A stretch of 64,000 nucleotides of DNA from Salvelinus alpinus (taxonomy: Eukaryota > Chordata > Actinopteri > Salmoniformes > Salmonidae), in contig NC_092098.1 of the NCBI RefSeq assembly GCF_045679555.1, positions 21,234,038 through 21,298,037 of the forward strand, written 5' to 3'. How positions within the stretch are numbered: position 1 is the first letter of the stretch; each line of letters begins with the position of its first letter. Below, in pieces: positions 10,337 to 21,331 of this stretch. The notes beneath the pieces were generated by a model. It did not search any database. It was not told where the DNA came from and was given only the letters and a program-made list of their open reading frames with translations. Made by a program: the position numbers and the translations under genes.

Positions 10337-12890
10337 TTTTTTTTTTTTTTTTTTTTTTTTCACCTTTATTTAACCAGGTAGGCTAGTTGAGAACAAGTTC
10401 TCATTTGCAACTGCGACCTGGCCAAGATAAAGCATAGCAGTGTGAACAGACAACACAGAGTTACACATGGAGTAAACAATAAACAAGTCAATAACATGGT
10501 AGAAAAAAAAAAAAAGAGAATCTATATACAATGTGTGCAAAAGGCATGAGGTAGGCAATAAATCAAATAATTACAATTTAGCAGATTAACACTGGAGTGA
10601 TAAATCATCAGATGATCATGTGCAAGAAGAGATACTGGTGTGCAAAAGAGCAGAAAAGTAAATAAATAAAAGCAGTATGGGGGGTGAGGTAGGTAAATTG
10701 GGTGGGTAGTTTACAGATGGACTATGTACAGCTGCAGCGATCGGTTAGCTGCTCGGATAGCAGATTTTTAAAGTTGTTGAGGGAGATAAAAGTCTCCAAC
10801 TTCAGAGATTTTTGCAATTCGTTCCAGTCGCAGGCAGCAGAGAACTGGAAGGAAAGGCGTCCAAATGAGGTTTTGGCTTTAGGGATGATCAGTGAGATAC
10901 ACCTGCTGGAGCGCGTGTTGCGGGTGGGTGTAGCCATCGTGACCAGTGAACTGAGATAAGGCGGCACTTTACCTAGCATAGCCTTGTAGATGACCTGGAG
11001 CCAGTGGGTCTGACGACGAACATGTAGCGAGGGCCAGCCGACTAGGGCATACAGGTCGCAGTGGTGGGTCGTATAAGGTGCTTTAGTAACAAAACGAATG
11101 GCACTGTGATAAACTGCATCCAGTTTGCTGAGTAGAGTATTGGAAGCTATTTTGTAGATGACATCGCCGAAGTCGAGGATCGGTAGGATAGTCAGTTTTA
11201 CTAGGGTAAGTTTGGCGGCGTGAGTGAAGGAGGCTTTGTTGCGGAATAGAAAGCCGATTCTTGCTTTGATTTTGGATTGGAGATGTTTGATATGAGTCTG
11301 GAAGGAGAGTTTGCAGTCTAGCCAGACACCTAGGTACTTATAGATGTCCACATATTCTAGGTCGGAACCGTCCAGGGTGGTGATGCTAGTCGGGCGTGCG
11401 GGTGCAGGCAGCGAACGGTTGAAAAGCATGCATTTGGTTTTACTAGCGTTTAAGAGCAGTTGGAGGCCACGGAAGGAGTGTTGTATGGCATTGAAGCTCG
11501 TTTGGAGGTTAGATAGTACAGTGTCCAAGGAAGGGCCGGAAGTATATAGAATGGTGTCGTCTGCGTAGAGGTGGATCAGGGAATCGCCCGCAGCAAGAGC
11601 AACATCATTGATGTATACAGAGAAAAGAGTCGGCCCGAGAATTGAACCCTGTGGTACCCCCATAGAGACTGCCAGAGGACCGGACAACATGCCCTCCGAT
11701 TTGACACACTGAACTCTGTCTGCAAAGTAGTTGGTGAACCAGGCAAGGCAGTCATTAGAAAAACCGAGGCTACTGAGTCTGCCGATAAGAATATGGTGAT
11801 TGACAGAGTCGAAAGCCTTGGCCAGGTCGATGAAGACGGCTGCACAGTAATGTATTTTATCGATGGCGGTTATGATATCGTTTAGTACCTTGAGCGTGGC
11901 TGAGGTGCACCCATGACCGGCTCGGAAACCGGATTGCACAGCGGAGAAGGTACGGTGGGATTCGAGATGGTCAGTGATCTGTTTGTTGACTTGGCTTTCG
12001 AAGACCTTAGATAGGCAGGGCAGGATGGATATAGGTCTGTAACAGTTTGGGTCCAGGGTGTCTCCCCCTTTGAAGAGGGGGATGACCGCGGCAGCTTTCC
12101 AATCCTTGGGGATCTCAGATGATACGAAGGAGAGGTTGAACAGGCTGGTGATAGGGGGTGCGACAATGGCGGCGGACAGTTTCAGAAATAGGGGGTCCAG
12201 ATTGTCAAGCCCAGCTGATTTGTATGGGTCCAGGTTTTCCAGCTCTTTCAGAACATCTGCTATCTGGATTTGGGTAAAGGAGAAGCTGGGGAGGCTTGGG
12301 CGAGTAGCAGCGGAGGGGGCGGGGCTGTTGGCCAAGGTTGGAGTCGCCAGGAGGAAGGCATGGCCAGCCATTGAGAAATGCTTGTTGAAGTCTTCGATTA
12401 TCACGGATTTATCGGTGGTGACCGTGTTACCTAGCCTCAGTGCAGTGGGCAGCTGGGAGGAGGTGCTCTTGTTCTCCATGGACTTTACAGTATCCCAGAA
12501 CTTTTTGGAGTTAGAGCTACAGGATGCAAATTTCTGCTTGAAAAAGCTGGCCTTTGCTTTCCTGACTGACTGCGTGTATTGGTTCCTGACTTCCCTGAAC
12601 AGTTGCATATCGCGGGGGCTCTTCGATGCTATTGCAGTTCGCCACAGGATGTTTTTGTGCTGGTCGAGGGCAGTCAGGTCTGGAGTGAACCAAGGGCTAT
12701 ATCTGTTCTTGGTTCTGCATTGTTTGAACGGAGCATGCTTGTCTAATATGGTGAGGAAGTAACATTTAAAGAATGACCAGGCATCCTCAACTGACGGGAT
12801 GAGGTCAATATCCTTCCAGGGTACCCGGGCCAGGTCGATTAGAAAGGCCTGCTCGCAGAAGTGTTTTAGGGAGCGTTTGACAGTGATGAT
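10337..12890 (-). mobile_element. Non-LTR retrotransposon (CR1/jockey-type), 5' truncated
   Basis: On the minus strand the element ends in a poly-A tail, seen as the T run at 10337-10360. It carries one long open frame for a reverse transcriptase (10722-12902). The endonuclease domain is absent, so it is 5' truncated. The 3' UTR includes AACCAGGTAGGCTAGTTGAG on the plus strand, a very common salmonid repeat end. The open frame suggests a fairly recent insertion. Confidence 0.8.
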
Positions 12891-12902
12891 CAAAAGTATC
12901 AA
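10722..12902 (-). CDS. Reverse transcriptase of a non-LTR retrotransposon
   Basis: The 726-residue open frame copies element RNA into DNA at the target site in the intact family. Seen: an N-terminal linker rich in K/R (KAKASFFKQKFAS), then RT motifs WKAAAVIPLFKGG, YRPISILPCLSKVFE, QSGFRAGHGC, FIDLAKAFDSV, GVPQGSILGP and the catalytic YADD at about residues 446-449, then KYLGVWLD and a C-terminal region with FVTKAPYTTHHCDLY. No apurinic endonuclease motifs occur, so it cannot act alone. The first residues come from flanking DNA. The motif order fits the CR1/Rex1/jockey group; the exact clade is uncertain. Confidence 0.85.
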   Translation of the reverse strand: MILLIITVKRSLKHFCEQAFLIDLARVPWKDIDLIPSVEDAWSFFKCYFLTILDKHAPFKQCRTKNRYSPWFTPDLTALDQHKNILWRTAIASKSPRDMQLFREVRNQYTQSVRKAKASFFKQKFASCSSNSKKFWDTVKSMENKSTSSQLPTALRLGNTVTTDKSVIIEDFNKHFSMAGHAFLLATPTLANSPAPSAATRPSLPSFSFTQIQIADVLKELENLDPYKSAGLDNLDPLFLKLSAAIVAPPITSLFNLSFVSSEIPKDWKAAAVIPLFKGGDTLDPNCYRPISILPCLSKVFESQVNKQITDHLESHRTFSAVQSGFRAGHGCTSATLKVLNDIITAIDKIHYCAAVFIDLAKAFDSVNHHILIGRLSSLGFSNDCLAWFTNYFADRVQCVKSEGMLSGPLAVSMGVPQGSILGPTLFSVYINDVALAAGDSLIHLYADDTILYTSGPSLDTVLSNLQTSFNAIQHSFRGLQLLLNASKTKCMLFNRSLPAPARPTSITTLDGSDLEYVDIYKYLGVWLDCKLSFQTHIKHLQSKIKARIGFLFRNKASFTHAAKLTLVKLTILPILDFGDVIYKIASNTLLSKLDAVYHSAIRFVTKAPYTTHHCDLYALVGWPSLHVRRQTHWLQVIYKAMLGKVPPYLSSLVTMATPTRNTRSSRCISLIIPKAKTSFGRLSFQFSAACDWNELQKSLKLETFISLNNFKNLLSEQLTDRCSCT

Positions 12903-13315
12903 AAGTAAATGTAATTGCTAAAATATACATAAGTATCAAAAGTACAAGTATAAATAATAAAAAATTTATTATATTAAGCAAACCAGACAGCACGATCTTG
13001 TTGTTTTTTAAATTTACGGATAGACAGGGGCACACTTCAACACTTAGACATAAGTTACAAACGAAGCATTTGGTGTTAGTGAGTCAGAGGCAGTAGCGAT
13101 GACCAGGGATGTTCTCTTGATAAGTGTGTGAATTAGAAACATTTTCTGTCCTGCTAGGAATTCAAAATGTAACTAGTATTGTTGGGTGTCAAGGAAAATG
13201 TAAGGAGTAAAAATAACATTATTTTCTTTAGGAAAGTACAGATACCCCAAAAACTACTTAAGTACTACTTCAAAGTATTTTTTACTTAAGAACGTTACAC
13301 CACTGCCCGTTGCTG

Positions 13316-13425
13316 ACAGGTGTATATAATCGACCACACAGCCATGCAATCTCCATAGACAAATATTGGCAGTAGAATGGCCTTAGTGAAGAGTTCCGTG
13401 ATTTTCAATGTGGCACCGTCAGAGG
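13316..13425. mobile_element. Tc1-like fragment
   Basis: Text such as TTGCTGACAGGTGTATATAA, GACCACACAGCCATGCAATC and CAATGTGGCACCGTCA matches internal 5' sequence of a salmonid Tc1 family. Only about 110 bp is present, with no terminal repeat and no frame. Confidence 0.55.
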
Positions 13426-13862
13426 ATGTACTATATATATAATATATAAATACAGTACCAGTCAAAAGTTAAGACACACCTACTCATTCAAGGGTTTTTC
13501 TTTATTTTTACTATTTTCTACATTGTAGTAATAATAGTGAAGACATCAAAACTATGAAATAACACACATGGAATCTGGTAGTAACCAAAAAAGAGTTAAA
13601 TAATTCAAAATATATTTTATATTCTTCAAAGTAGCCACCCTTTGCCTTGATGATAACTTTGCACACTTTTGGCATTCTCTCAGCCAGATTCACCTGGAAT
13701 ACTTTTCTAACAGTCTTGAAGGAGTTCCCACATTGGCTGTTTTTCCTTCACTCTGCGGTGCAACTCATCCAAACCATCTCAATTGGGTTGAGGTCGGGTG
13801 ATTGTGAAGGCCAGGTCATCTGATGCAGCACTGCATCACTCTCCTTCTTGGTCAAATAGCCC

Positions 13863-14188
13863 TTACACAGCCTGGAGGTGTGTTGGGTCATTGTCCTGTT
13901 GAAAAACAAATGATAGTATAACTAAGTGCAAACCAGATGGGATGGCGTATCGCTGCAGAAATCTGTGGTAGCCATGCTGGATCAGTGAGCCTTGAATTTG
14001 AAATAAATCACCAACAGTGTAACAAGCAAAGCACCCCCACACCATCACACCTCCCCCTCCATGCTTCACGGTGAGAACCACACATGCCGAGATCATCCGT
14101 TCACCTACTCTGCGTCTCACAAAAACACGGCAGTGGGAACCAAAAATCGCAAATTTGGACTCATCAGACCAAAGGACAGATTTCCACC
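13863..14188 (-). pseudogene. Tc1 transposase fragment (DDE region)
   Basis: The minus-strand frame reads WKSVLWSDESKFAIFG, then RRRVGERMISACVVLTVKHG, GGGVMVWGCF and SFVFQQDNDPTHL. These are the first and second catalytic aspartate blocks of a Tc1 transposase. The upstream half lies beyond the inserted LINE at 17463-17617. The third acidic residue is not in this frame. It is non-functional. Confidence 0.85.
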
Positions 14189-14579
14189 AAATCAAATCAA
14201 ATTTTATTTGTCACATACACATGGTTAGCAGATGTTAATGCGAGTGTAGCGAAATGCTTGTGCTTCTGCTTCTATATGAATGAGTGATGGTACAGAACGG
14301 CATAGGCAAGATGCAGTAGATGGTATCGAGTACAGTATATACATATGAGATGAGTAATGTAGGGTATGTAAACATAAAAGTGCATAGTTTAAAGTGGCTA
14401 GTGATACATGTATTACATAAAGATGGCAAGATGCAGTAGATGATATAGAGTACAGTATATACATTATATTAGTGGCATTGTTTAAAGTGGCTAGTGATAC
14501 ATTTTTGATCAATTTCCATCAATTCCATTATTAAAGTGAGCTGGAGTTGAGTCAGTATGTTGGCAGCAGCCACTTGATG

Positions 14580-16100
14580 TTAGTGGTGGCTGTTTAACAG
14601 TCTGATGGCCTTGAGATAGAAGCTGTTTTTCAGTCTCTCGGTCCCTGCTTTGATGCACCTGTACTGACCTCGCCTTCTGGATGATAGCGGGGTGAACAGG
14701 CAGTGGCTCGGGTGGTTGTTGTCCTTGATGATCTTAATGGCCTTCCTGTGACATCGGGTGGTGTAGGTGTCCTGGAGGGCAGGTAGTTTGCCCCCAGTGA
14801 TGCGTTGTGCAGACCTCACTACCCTCTGGAGAGCCTTACGGTTGTGGGCGGAGCAGTTGCCGTACCAGGCGGTGATACAGCCCGACAGGATGCTCTCGAT
14901 TGTGCATCTGTAGAAGTTTGTGAGTGCTTTTGGTGTCAAGCCGAATTTCTTCAGCCTCTTCACAACGCTGTCTGTGTGGGTGGACCAATTCAGTTTGTCT
15001 GTGATGTGGACGCCGAGGAACTTAAAACTTACTACCCTCTCCACTACTGTCCCGTCGATGTGGATAGGGGGGTGCTCCCTCTGCTGTTTCCTGAAGTCCA
15101 CAATCATCTCCTTTGTTTTGATGACGTTGAGTGTGAGGTTATTTTCCTGACACCACACTCCGAGGGCCCTCACCTCCTCCCTGTAGGCCGTTTCATCGCT
15201 GTTGGTAATCAAGCCTACCACTGTAGTGTCGTCCGCAAACTTGATGACTGAGTTGGTGGCGTGCATGGCCACGCAGTCGTGGGTGAACAGGGAGTACAGG
15301 AGAGGGCTCAGAACGCACCCTTGTGGGGCCTCAGTGTTGAGGATCAGCGGGGCGGAGATGTTGTTACCTACCCTCACCACCTGGGGGCGGCCCGTCAGGA
15401 AGTCCAGTACCCAGTTGCACAGGGCGGGGTCGAGACCCAGGGTCTCGAGCTTGATGACGAGTTTGGAGGGTACTATGGTGTTAAATGCTGAGCTGTAGTC
15501 GATGAACAGCATTCTCACATAGGTATTCCTCTTGTCCAGATGGGTTAGGGCAGTGTGCAGTGTGGTTGCGATTGCGTCGTCTGTGGATCTATTGGGGCGG
15601 TAAGCAAATTGGAGTGGGTCTAGGGTGTCAGGTAGGGTGGAGGTGATATGGTCCTTGACTAGTCTCTCAAAGCACTTCATGATGACGGAAGTGAGTGCTA
15701 CGGGGCGGTAGTCGTTTAGCTTAGTTACCTTAGCTTTCTTGGGAACAGGAACAATGGTGGCCCTCTTGAAGCATGTGGGAACAGCAGACTGGGATAAGGA
15801 TTGATTGAATATGTCCGTAAACACACCAGCCAGCTGGTCTTCGCATGCTCTGAGGACGCGGCTTGTGATGCCGTCTGGGCCTGCAGCCTTGCGAGGGTTA
15901 ACACGTTTAAATGTTTTACCCACGTCGGCTGCAGTGAAGGAGAGTCCGCAGGTTTTGGTAGCGGGCCATGTCAGTGGCACTGTATTGTCCTCAAAGCGAG
16001 CAAAGAAGTTATTTAGTCTGTCTGGGAGCAAGTCATCCTGGTCCGCAACGGGGCTGGTTTTCTTTTTGTAATCCGTGATTGTCTGTAGACCCTGACACAT
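14580..16100 (-). pseudogene. L2 LINE reverse transcriptase, part of a broken frame
   Basis: The 506-residue frame contains [105 protein letters not shown] and the catalytic FADD. It closely matches residues 425-945 of the intact copy at 24460-27297 but lacks the stretch KAQQRLFNLR, a short in-frame loss after SVVK. It is separated from its endonuclease half by a frame break. Confidence 0.9.
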
Positions 16101-16248
16101 ATGTCTCGTGTTTGAGCTGTTGAATTGCGACCACTTTGTCTCTATACAGACACTCTGCTTGTTTGATTGCCTTACGGAGGGAATAGCTACACTGTTTGTA
16201 TTCGGTCATGTTTCACCTTGCCCTGGTTAAAAGCAGTGGTTCGCGCTT

Positions 16249-17462
16249 TCAGTTTCGCGCGAATGCTGCCATCAATCCACGATTTCTGGTTTGGGAATGT
16301 TTTAATAGTTGTTGTGGGTACGACATCGCCAATGCACTGGACGCAATGCGGAACATATCCCAATCCACGTGATCGAAGCAGTCTTGAAGCGTGGAATCAG
16401 ATTGGTCGGACCAGCGTTGAACAGACCTGAGCGCGGGAGCTTCTTGTTTTAGTTTCTGTCTGTAGGCTGGAAGCAACAAAATGGAGTCGTGGTCAGCTTT
16501 TCCGAAAGGAGAGTGGGGGAGGGCCTTATATGCGTCGCGGAAGTTAGTATAACAATGATCCAGGGTTTTACCAGCCCTGGTTGTGCAATCGATATGCTGA
16601 TAGAATTTAGGGAGTCTTGTTTTCAGATTAGCCTTGTTAAAATCCCCAGCTACAATGAATGCAGCCTCAGGATATGTGGTTTCCAGTTTACATAGAGTCA
16701 AATGAAGTTCGTTCAGGGCCATCGATGTGTCTGCTTGGGGGGGAATATATACGGCTGTGATTATAATCGAAGAGAATTCCCTTGGTAGATAATGCGGTCG
16801 ACATTTGATTGTGAGGAATTCTAAGTCAGGTGAGCAGAAGGACTTGAGTTCCTGTATGTTGTTATGATCACACCACGTCTCATTAATCATAAGGCATACC
16901 CCCCCGCCCCTCTTCTTACCAGAAAGATGCTTGTTTCTGTCGGCGCGATGCGTGAAGAAACCAGCTGGCTGCACCGACTCCAATAGCGTCTCTCGAGTGA
17001 GCCATGTTTCCGTGAAGCAAAGAATGTTACAGTCTCTGATGTCTCTCTGGAAGGCAACCCTTGCTCGGATTTCATCAACCTTGTTGTCAAGAGACTGGAC
17101 ATTGGCGAGTAGTATGCTAGGTAGTGGTGCGCAATGTGCCCGTCTCCAGAGCCTGACCAGAAGACTGCTTCGTTTGCCCGTTTTACGGCGATGTTGTTTA
17201 GGTGCGCCGGCTGGGATCAGATCCATTGTCCTGGGTGGAAGGCAAAACACTGGATCCGCTTCGGGAAAGTCATATTCCTGGTCGTAATGATGGTGAGTTG
17301 ACGTTGCTCTTATATTCAGTAGTTCCTCCCGACTGTATGTAATAAAACCTAAGATTACCTGGGGTACCAATGTAAGAAATAACACGGAAAAAAACAAAAT
17401 ACTGCATAGTTTCCTAGGAACGCGAAGCGAGGCGGCCATCTCTGTCGGCGCCGAGGCTATAT
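16249..17462 (-). pseudogene. L2 LINE endonuclease domain, part of a broken frame
   Basis: This is the N-terminal apurinic-like endonuclease of the L2 protein, which nicks target DNA. Visible blocks: ILLANVQSLDNKVDEI, CFTETWLTRETL, AGDFNKANLK, DHCYTNFRDAY and GKADHDSILLLPAY. The frame then runs into a break before the reverse transcriptase. It also includes an N-terminal hydrophobic stretch (LCSILFFSVLFLTLVPQVIL) absent from the truncated intact copy. Confidence 0.85.
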
Positions 17463-17732
17463 GTCCATTGCTTGTATTTCTTGGCCCAAGCAAATCTCTT
17501 CTTCTTATTGGTGTCCTTTAGTAGTGGTTTTAATTCGTCCATGAAGGCCTGATTCATGCAGTCTCCTCTGAACAGTTGATGTTGAGATGTGTCTATTACT
17601 TGAACTCTGTGAAGCATTTATTTGGGCTGCAATCTGAGGCTGGTAACTCTAATGAACTTATCCTCTGCAGCAGAAGTAACTCTGGGTCTTCCTTTCCTGT
17701 GGCGGTCCTCACGAGAGCCAGTTTCATCATAG

Positions 17733-18040
17733 TGTCACACCCTGATCTGTTTCACCTGTTTTTGTGATTGTCTCCACCCCCCACCAGGTGTCACCCATCT
17801 TCCCCATTATCCCCTGTGAATTTATACCTCTGTTCTCTGTTTGTCTGTTGCCAGTTTGTTTGGTTCATCAAACCTACCAGCGTTTGTTTCCCTGCTCCTG
17901 CCTGTTTTCCTGCTCCTGTTTTCTAGTCCTTCCCGTTTTGACCATTCTGCCTGCCCTGACCCTGAGACTGCCTGCCGTTTTGTACCTTACCCCACAGTTC
18001 TGGATTATTGACCCCTGCCTGCCCTGACCCTGAGACTGCC
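17733..18040 (+). mobile_element. LTR-like fragment (gypsy type), family A
   Basis: The sequence begins TGTCACACCCTGATCTGTTT directly against the Tc1 transposon. It is closely related to the sequence from 31310. It starts with TG as an LTR should, but its 3' end was not found: a different Tc1 relic begins near 18041. It is most likely a truncated solo LTR. Confidence 0.6.
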
Positions 18041-18520
18041 CAGCAAAAAGGCACATGAAAGACTAAGATCATGAGCCAAAAGATGATGTGGTTTGATAAG
18101 ACAAAAATATAAATGGAGAAAACCAGACACAGCTCATCACCCATATAACATCATCCCTACCATGAAGCATGGTGGAAGCAGCATCATGCTATGTGGATGC
18201 TTTTCAGCAGCAGGAACTGGGAGACTGGTAAAGATAGAGGGAACAATGAATGGAGCCAAACATAGGCAAATTCTTGATGAAAACCTGCTTCAGAGTGTAA
18301 ACAACCTTAGACTGGGGAGAATATGTACGTTTCAACAGGACAATGACCCTGTAGAACAAGGAACAAGAATGAAGAACAAGAAGAACAAGAATGTGAAAGT
18401 TCTTGAGTGGCCCAGCCAAAGCCCAGACTTGAATCCCGTTAAAAATCGATGGAAAGATTTGAAGATTGTTGTTCACCAAGATGACTCAAAGCTGTAATCG
18501 CCACCAAATGTGATTCTACA
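18041..18520 (+). pseudogene. Tc1 transposase fragment, C-terminal half
   Basis: The frame 18093-18497 reads MKHGGSSIMLCGCF, FQQDNDP and SQSPDLNPVKNRW, the C-terminal half of a Tc1 transposase. The catalytic glutamate in the NPIENLW-type block is replaced by lysine. An insertion rich in AAGAAC words (18355-18395) sits between the second and third catalytic blocks. It is on the opposite strand from the neighbouring Tc1 and belongs to another family. Confidence 0.8.
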
Positions 18521-18530
18521 AAGTATTTGG

Positions 18531-18940
<410 letters not shown>

Positions 18941-20105
18941 CGTGGCTTCACCACAACTCACTGGCTAGAGGTGGGACTTACAACAAGCAACTGATAGAGA
19001 ATGTCTCTGCCGCCTTCTCTGCCCAGAAACATGCAACAGGAGGACCTCAACAGTGAGGGCTTGTAAGACCTCCAGGGAAGGAACAGGAGTCATCTAGACC
19101 TCCGGCATGTTGTCAGCTGAGGACACCAGGACTGGAGAATCAGGGACGCAGCGGCAGAGATTTACGATGGTCTCAGGAATGGAGAACGAAGCAGCAATGG
19201 GCGGTGGTCACCGGACAAGCCGGACCCAGACAGAGGGACCAGATGAGGGCCCCGGATCAGGAGGCCGGCAGCAGCAAGAAGACCAGACGAAGGCCCCGGG
19301 ACTGCAGATTGTGATGTCGCAGGTCTCAACGAAGGTCTCAGAACTAGAGATAGCAGGTCCGCAACAGCAGAGCTCTTTGAAGGTGTCCGGACTGCAGATA
19401 GGGAGGTCGCCCCATCAGCGACAGGAGAGGCCCCCGGGACAGGAGTTGAGATTGGATGGATCTCCAAAGCAGCTTTGGCAGGAGATCTCAGGACAGCAGA
19501 CGGCCAGAACCCCACATCAGTGACAGGAAAGGGCTGCTGGTCAGGAGCTGGGATCAGCTGGATCCCCATAGCAGCGACAGGTGGAGATCTCAGGACATGA
19601 GACAGCTGCACACCTGAACGAGAGGAAGAAAAAAGCGGGAGAGAGCTGGACCCCTGTTCCAGGTGAAACTGACTGAGTGCCCAGAGCTGTTGACTTGGGG
19701 CTTGACAGAGCTTGTGACTTGGGGCCTGACTGGGCTACAGAGAGTGACTGGTGTGTTAGATCTATTAGGACAGAAAGCTCCGAACCTACTGTGATAGAAA
19801 ACTGGGGACCTAGTTTAGCAGGAGACTGTGAAGCCACTAGGTGATCAGGGAACTCAGGGCTATGGTGGTCTGGACCTACTGGGGTTATAGATTGAGGACC
19901 TAGTAGGGAAGAACGTGAGGTGTCTCCTACAACAGGACACTGAACACCTCTGACAGGAGGGTCCCCCACTGGGACATCGGGAGGATCTCACAAGGCTGGA
20001 GTCTTTGGACAGCAGCAGGCTGGACGTCAAAGGTAGGAGAAGGGAGACATCTTTTTTAGAGCAGCAGGCTGGACTAGGCAGATCCCACCAGACAGGCACC
20101 AGAGA
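18941..20105. other. GC-richer repetitive stretch, no gene recognised
   Basis: The sequence holds loosely repeated words such as GGACTGCAGAT, CATCAGCGACAGG and GAGATCTCAGGACA, about 50-130 bp apart, giving an old diverged minisatellite-like pattern. Frames on both strands (for example 19107-19523 plus, 19541-19969 minus) are low in complexity and match no family I know. They may be remains of an internal region between the direct repeats at 18531 and 21038. Confidence 0.45.
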
Positions 20106-20107
20106 TG

Positions 20108-20253
20108 CCAGAGCGACTTACAGGAGCAATCAAAGTTAAGTTCCTTGCTCAAGGGCACATCGACAGATTTCTCAACTAGTTGGCTCCAGGATTCGAACCA
20201 GCGACCTTTCGGTTACTGGCCCAACACTCTTAACCACTAGGCTACCTGCCGCG
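20108..20253 (-). mobile_element. V-SINE with tRNA-like head
   Basis: On the minus strand the element begins GCGGCAGGTAGCCTAGTGGT, containing an A box TAGCCTAGTGG. A perfect B box GGTTCGAATCC follows about 45 bp on. The body runs to CTGTAAGTCGCTCTGGC, the start of the conserved V-SINE 3' domain. Both internal RNA polymerase III promoter boxes are intact, but the 3' end is cut. Confidence 0.8.
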
Positions 20254-20258
20254 CACAG

Positions 20259-21036
20259 CTAGAGTCGGATCTGAGACCGGGGCTGATGGCTACTCTGATG
20301 CTGATGGTGAGGTCTCATGCTGATGGAGGCGCTGATGAGCAGCTTAAGGCTGGTGAGAGTGGAGTGGGGCTGCAGGGTGTAAATCTGTAGCACCGCCTGA
20401 TGCTGTGCTACAGCAGCTGACAGTGAGAGAGAAGGTGCATGAGAAAGGAGACGTGAAGACTGGTCAGCCCCCACTTGGTCAGGATGGGCATCTCTTCTGG
20501 TAACCAGTGGTGGTGATCTTCTCCTCATTGTAGATAGTGAGCCATTCCTTCCCTGCGTCTTCTCACTGGCCCTCCATGGTGTGCTGGTACGAGCCTGTGG
20601 CACAAGAGGTTCAGCTGGCTGTGGGCGTGGTTTGGTTAGTGTAGCCATGAGCTGCTCCATCTTATGCTCCATCTGCTTTAGATCCAAGTAGCATCAGGTC
20701 AGAGGTGAGCTGGGCTGTGGCGGAGGACCTCGGTTGTAGGCAGAGGCCTGATAGCATTCAACTGATCTTCTACCCAGTGGTCACCCCGACCAGTAGGGGG
20801 GAAGTGGCATGCCGTGTCTTGAGGCTTGTCTGTTCGTCTTCGTTCAGGGAGAGAAGACTGGGATGAGGTGGGTGCTGCTGTGTGTGGGGGTCTGTGCCTT
20901 ACCCCATAGTCATTCGGATGATGTGGGTGGCGAGTCTGACGGCGGGGACCAACCACATCTTGTGGAGGATCTTCTCTGTGTACTGGCATCCTTGGGCTGT
21001 AGCAGTTACAGTACTTAATCCGCCTCGAAAAGACCA
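20259..21036. other. Unassigned sequence between direct repeats
   Basis: Two minus-strand frames occur, 20687-20259 (starting MDLKQMEHKMEQLMATLTKP) and the left part of 21196-20699. They are rich in P, S, H and R and hint at a gag-like or artefactual frame. No retroviral or cellular motif could be confirmed. Confidence 0.35.
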
Positions 21037-21037
21037 T

Positions 21038-21331
21038 GCAAAATATGGCTAAGTTATAGATTTGAGGGACCATTAAAATAGGGGACAAGTTAGGTGCTGG
21101 TATTAGGCCGGTTGTAACCACTACAGAATGTCCGGTTGGAACAATGAAGAGGCAGTATTTCCAGATTAAGGGTGTTAATTGAAGATCCACACACACACTG
21201 ATAAGGCTTGGTTCTAAATTTCAACCCAGTAATAACTGTAGATAGTGTGGTTTCATATTATGCACGCATAAATACAGCTAAAACATGGTGCGACTTGTAA
21301 CTTGTCTTCTGAGGAGAACTCACAAACTCCA
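21038..21331. repeat. Right copy of a diverged direct repeat
   Basis: Matches 18531-18940: AAATATGGCTAAGTTATAGA, then ATTAGGCCGGTTGTAACCAC, a short CA run, and GAGGAGAACTCACAAACTCC. The CA array is only about 10 bp here, against about 140 bp in the left copy, which explains most of the length difference. Confidence 0.7.

Larger units (their letters stand above)
10213..13315. mobile_element. hAT-like non-autonomous element split by a LINE
   Basis: The left part (10213-10336) reads ACTCAAGTAAAAGTGAAAGT and similar AGTAAAAGTA words. The right part (12890-13315) ends in ACTACTTAAGTACTACTTCA and CTTAAGAACGTTACACCACTG. These are the two sides of a common teleost non-autonomous element with subterminal AAGTA-type repeats. 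They are separated by a minus-strand LINE (10337-12890), so the LINE inserted later. The element itself appears to lie in the 5' side of the older L2 copy. Exact ends and target duplication were not resolved. Confidence 0.6.
14189..17462 (-). mobile_element. L2-type LINE (RSg-1-like), nearly full length, frame broken
   Basis: The 3' end is at 14189, seen on the plus strand as AATCAAATCAAATTTTATTT. The 5' end is near 17462, where the minus strand reads GCGCCGACAGAGATGGCCGC. At about 3.27 kb it is longer at the 5' side than the copy at 24485-27842. Two minus-strand frames, 17493-16249 (endonuclease) and 16100-14580 (reverse transcriptase), are separated by a frame break, so it cannot make the single protein seen in the intact copy. 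It inserted into a Tc1 transposase gene. Confidence 0.9.
13453..17732 (-). mobile_element. Tc1-like transposon split by an L2 LINE and cut by an LTR
   Basis: The terminal repeat CAGTACCAGTCAAAAGTTAA begins at 13453 next to a TA. Transposase text on the minus strand runs 14195-13863, is interrupted by the LINE at 14189-17462, and resumes at 17463-17732 ([11 protein letters not shown] is the last part before the break in protein order). The catalytic stretch WSDESKFAIFG and the second-Asp block FVFQQDNDPTHL are visible. The element is then cut at 17732 by an LTR-like sequence, so the other terminal repeat is missing. Confidence 0.85.

Noticed and set aside
12058..12762. 234-codon plus-strand frame opposite the LINE reverse transcriptase
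   Set aside because: It is the antisense shadow of the real RT frame, and it has no domain of its own.
14805..16071. Several plus-strand frames of 60-150 codons
   Set aside because: All lie antisense to the L2 reverse transcriptase at 14580-16100 and recur antisense to the intact copy at 25776-26957.
19107..20099. Overlapping Pro/Ser/Gln-rich frames on both strands, considered as a mucin-like or gag gene
   Set aside because: Low complexity, open on both strands because of repeated words, no start, domain or splice pattern to support a gene.
20108..20253. Possible tRNA gene on the minus strand
   Set aside because: A and B boxes are good, but there is no full cloverleaf; the body continues into a V-SINE 3' domain.
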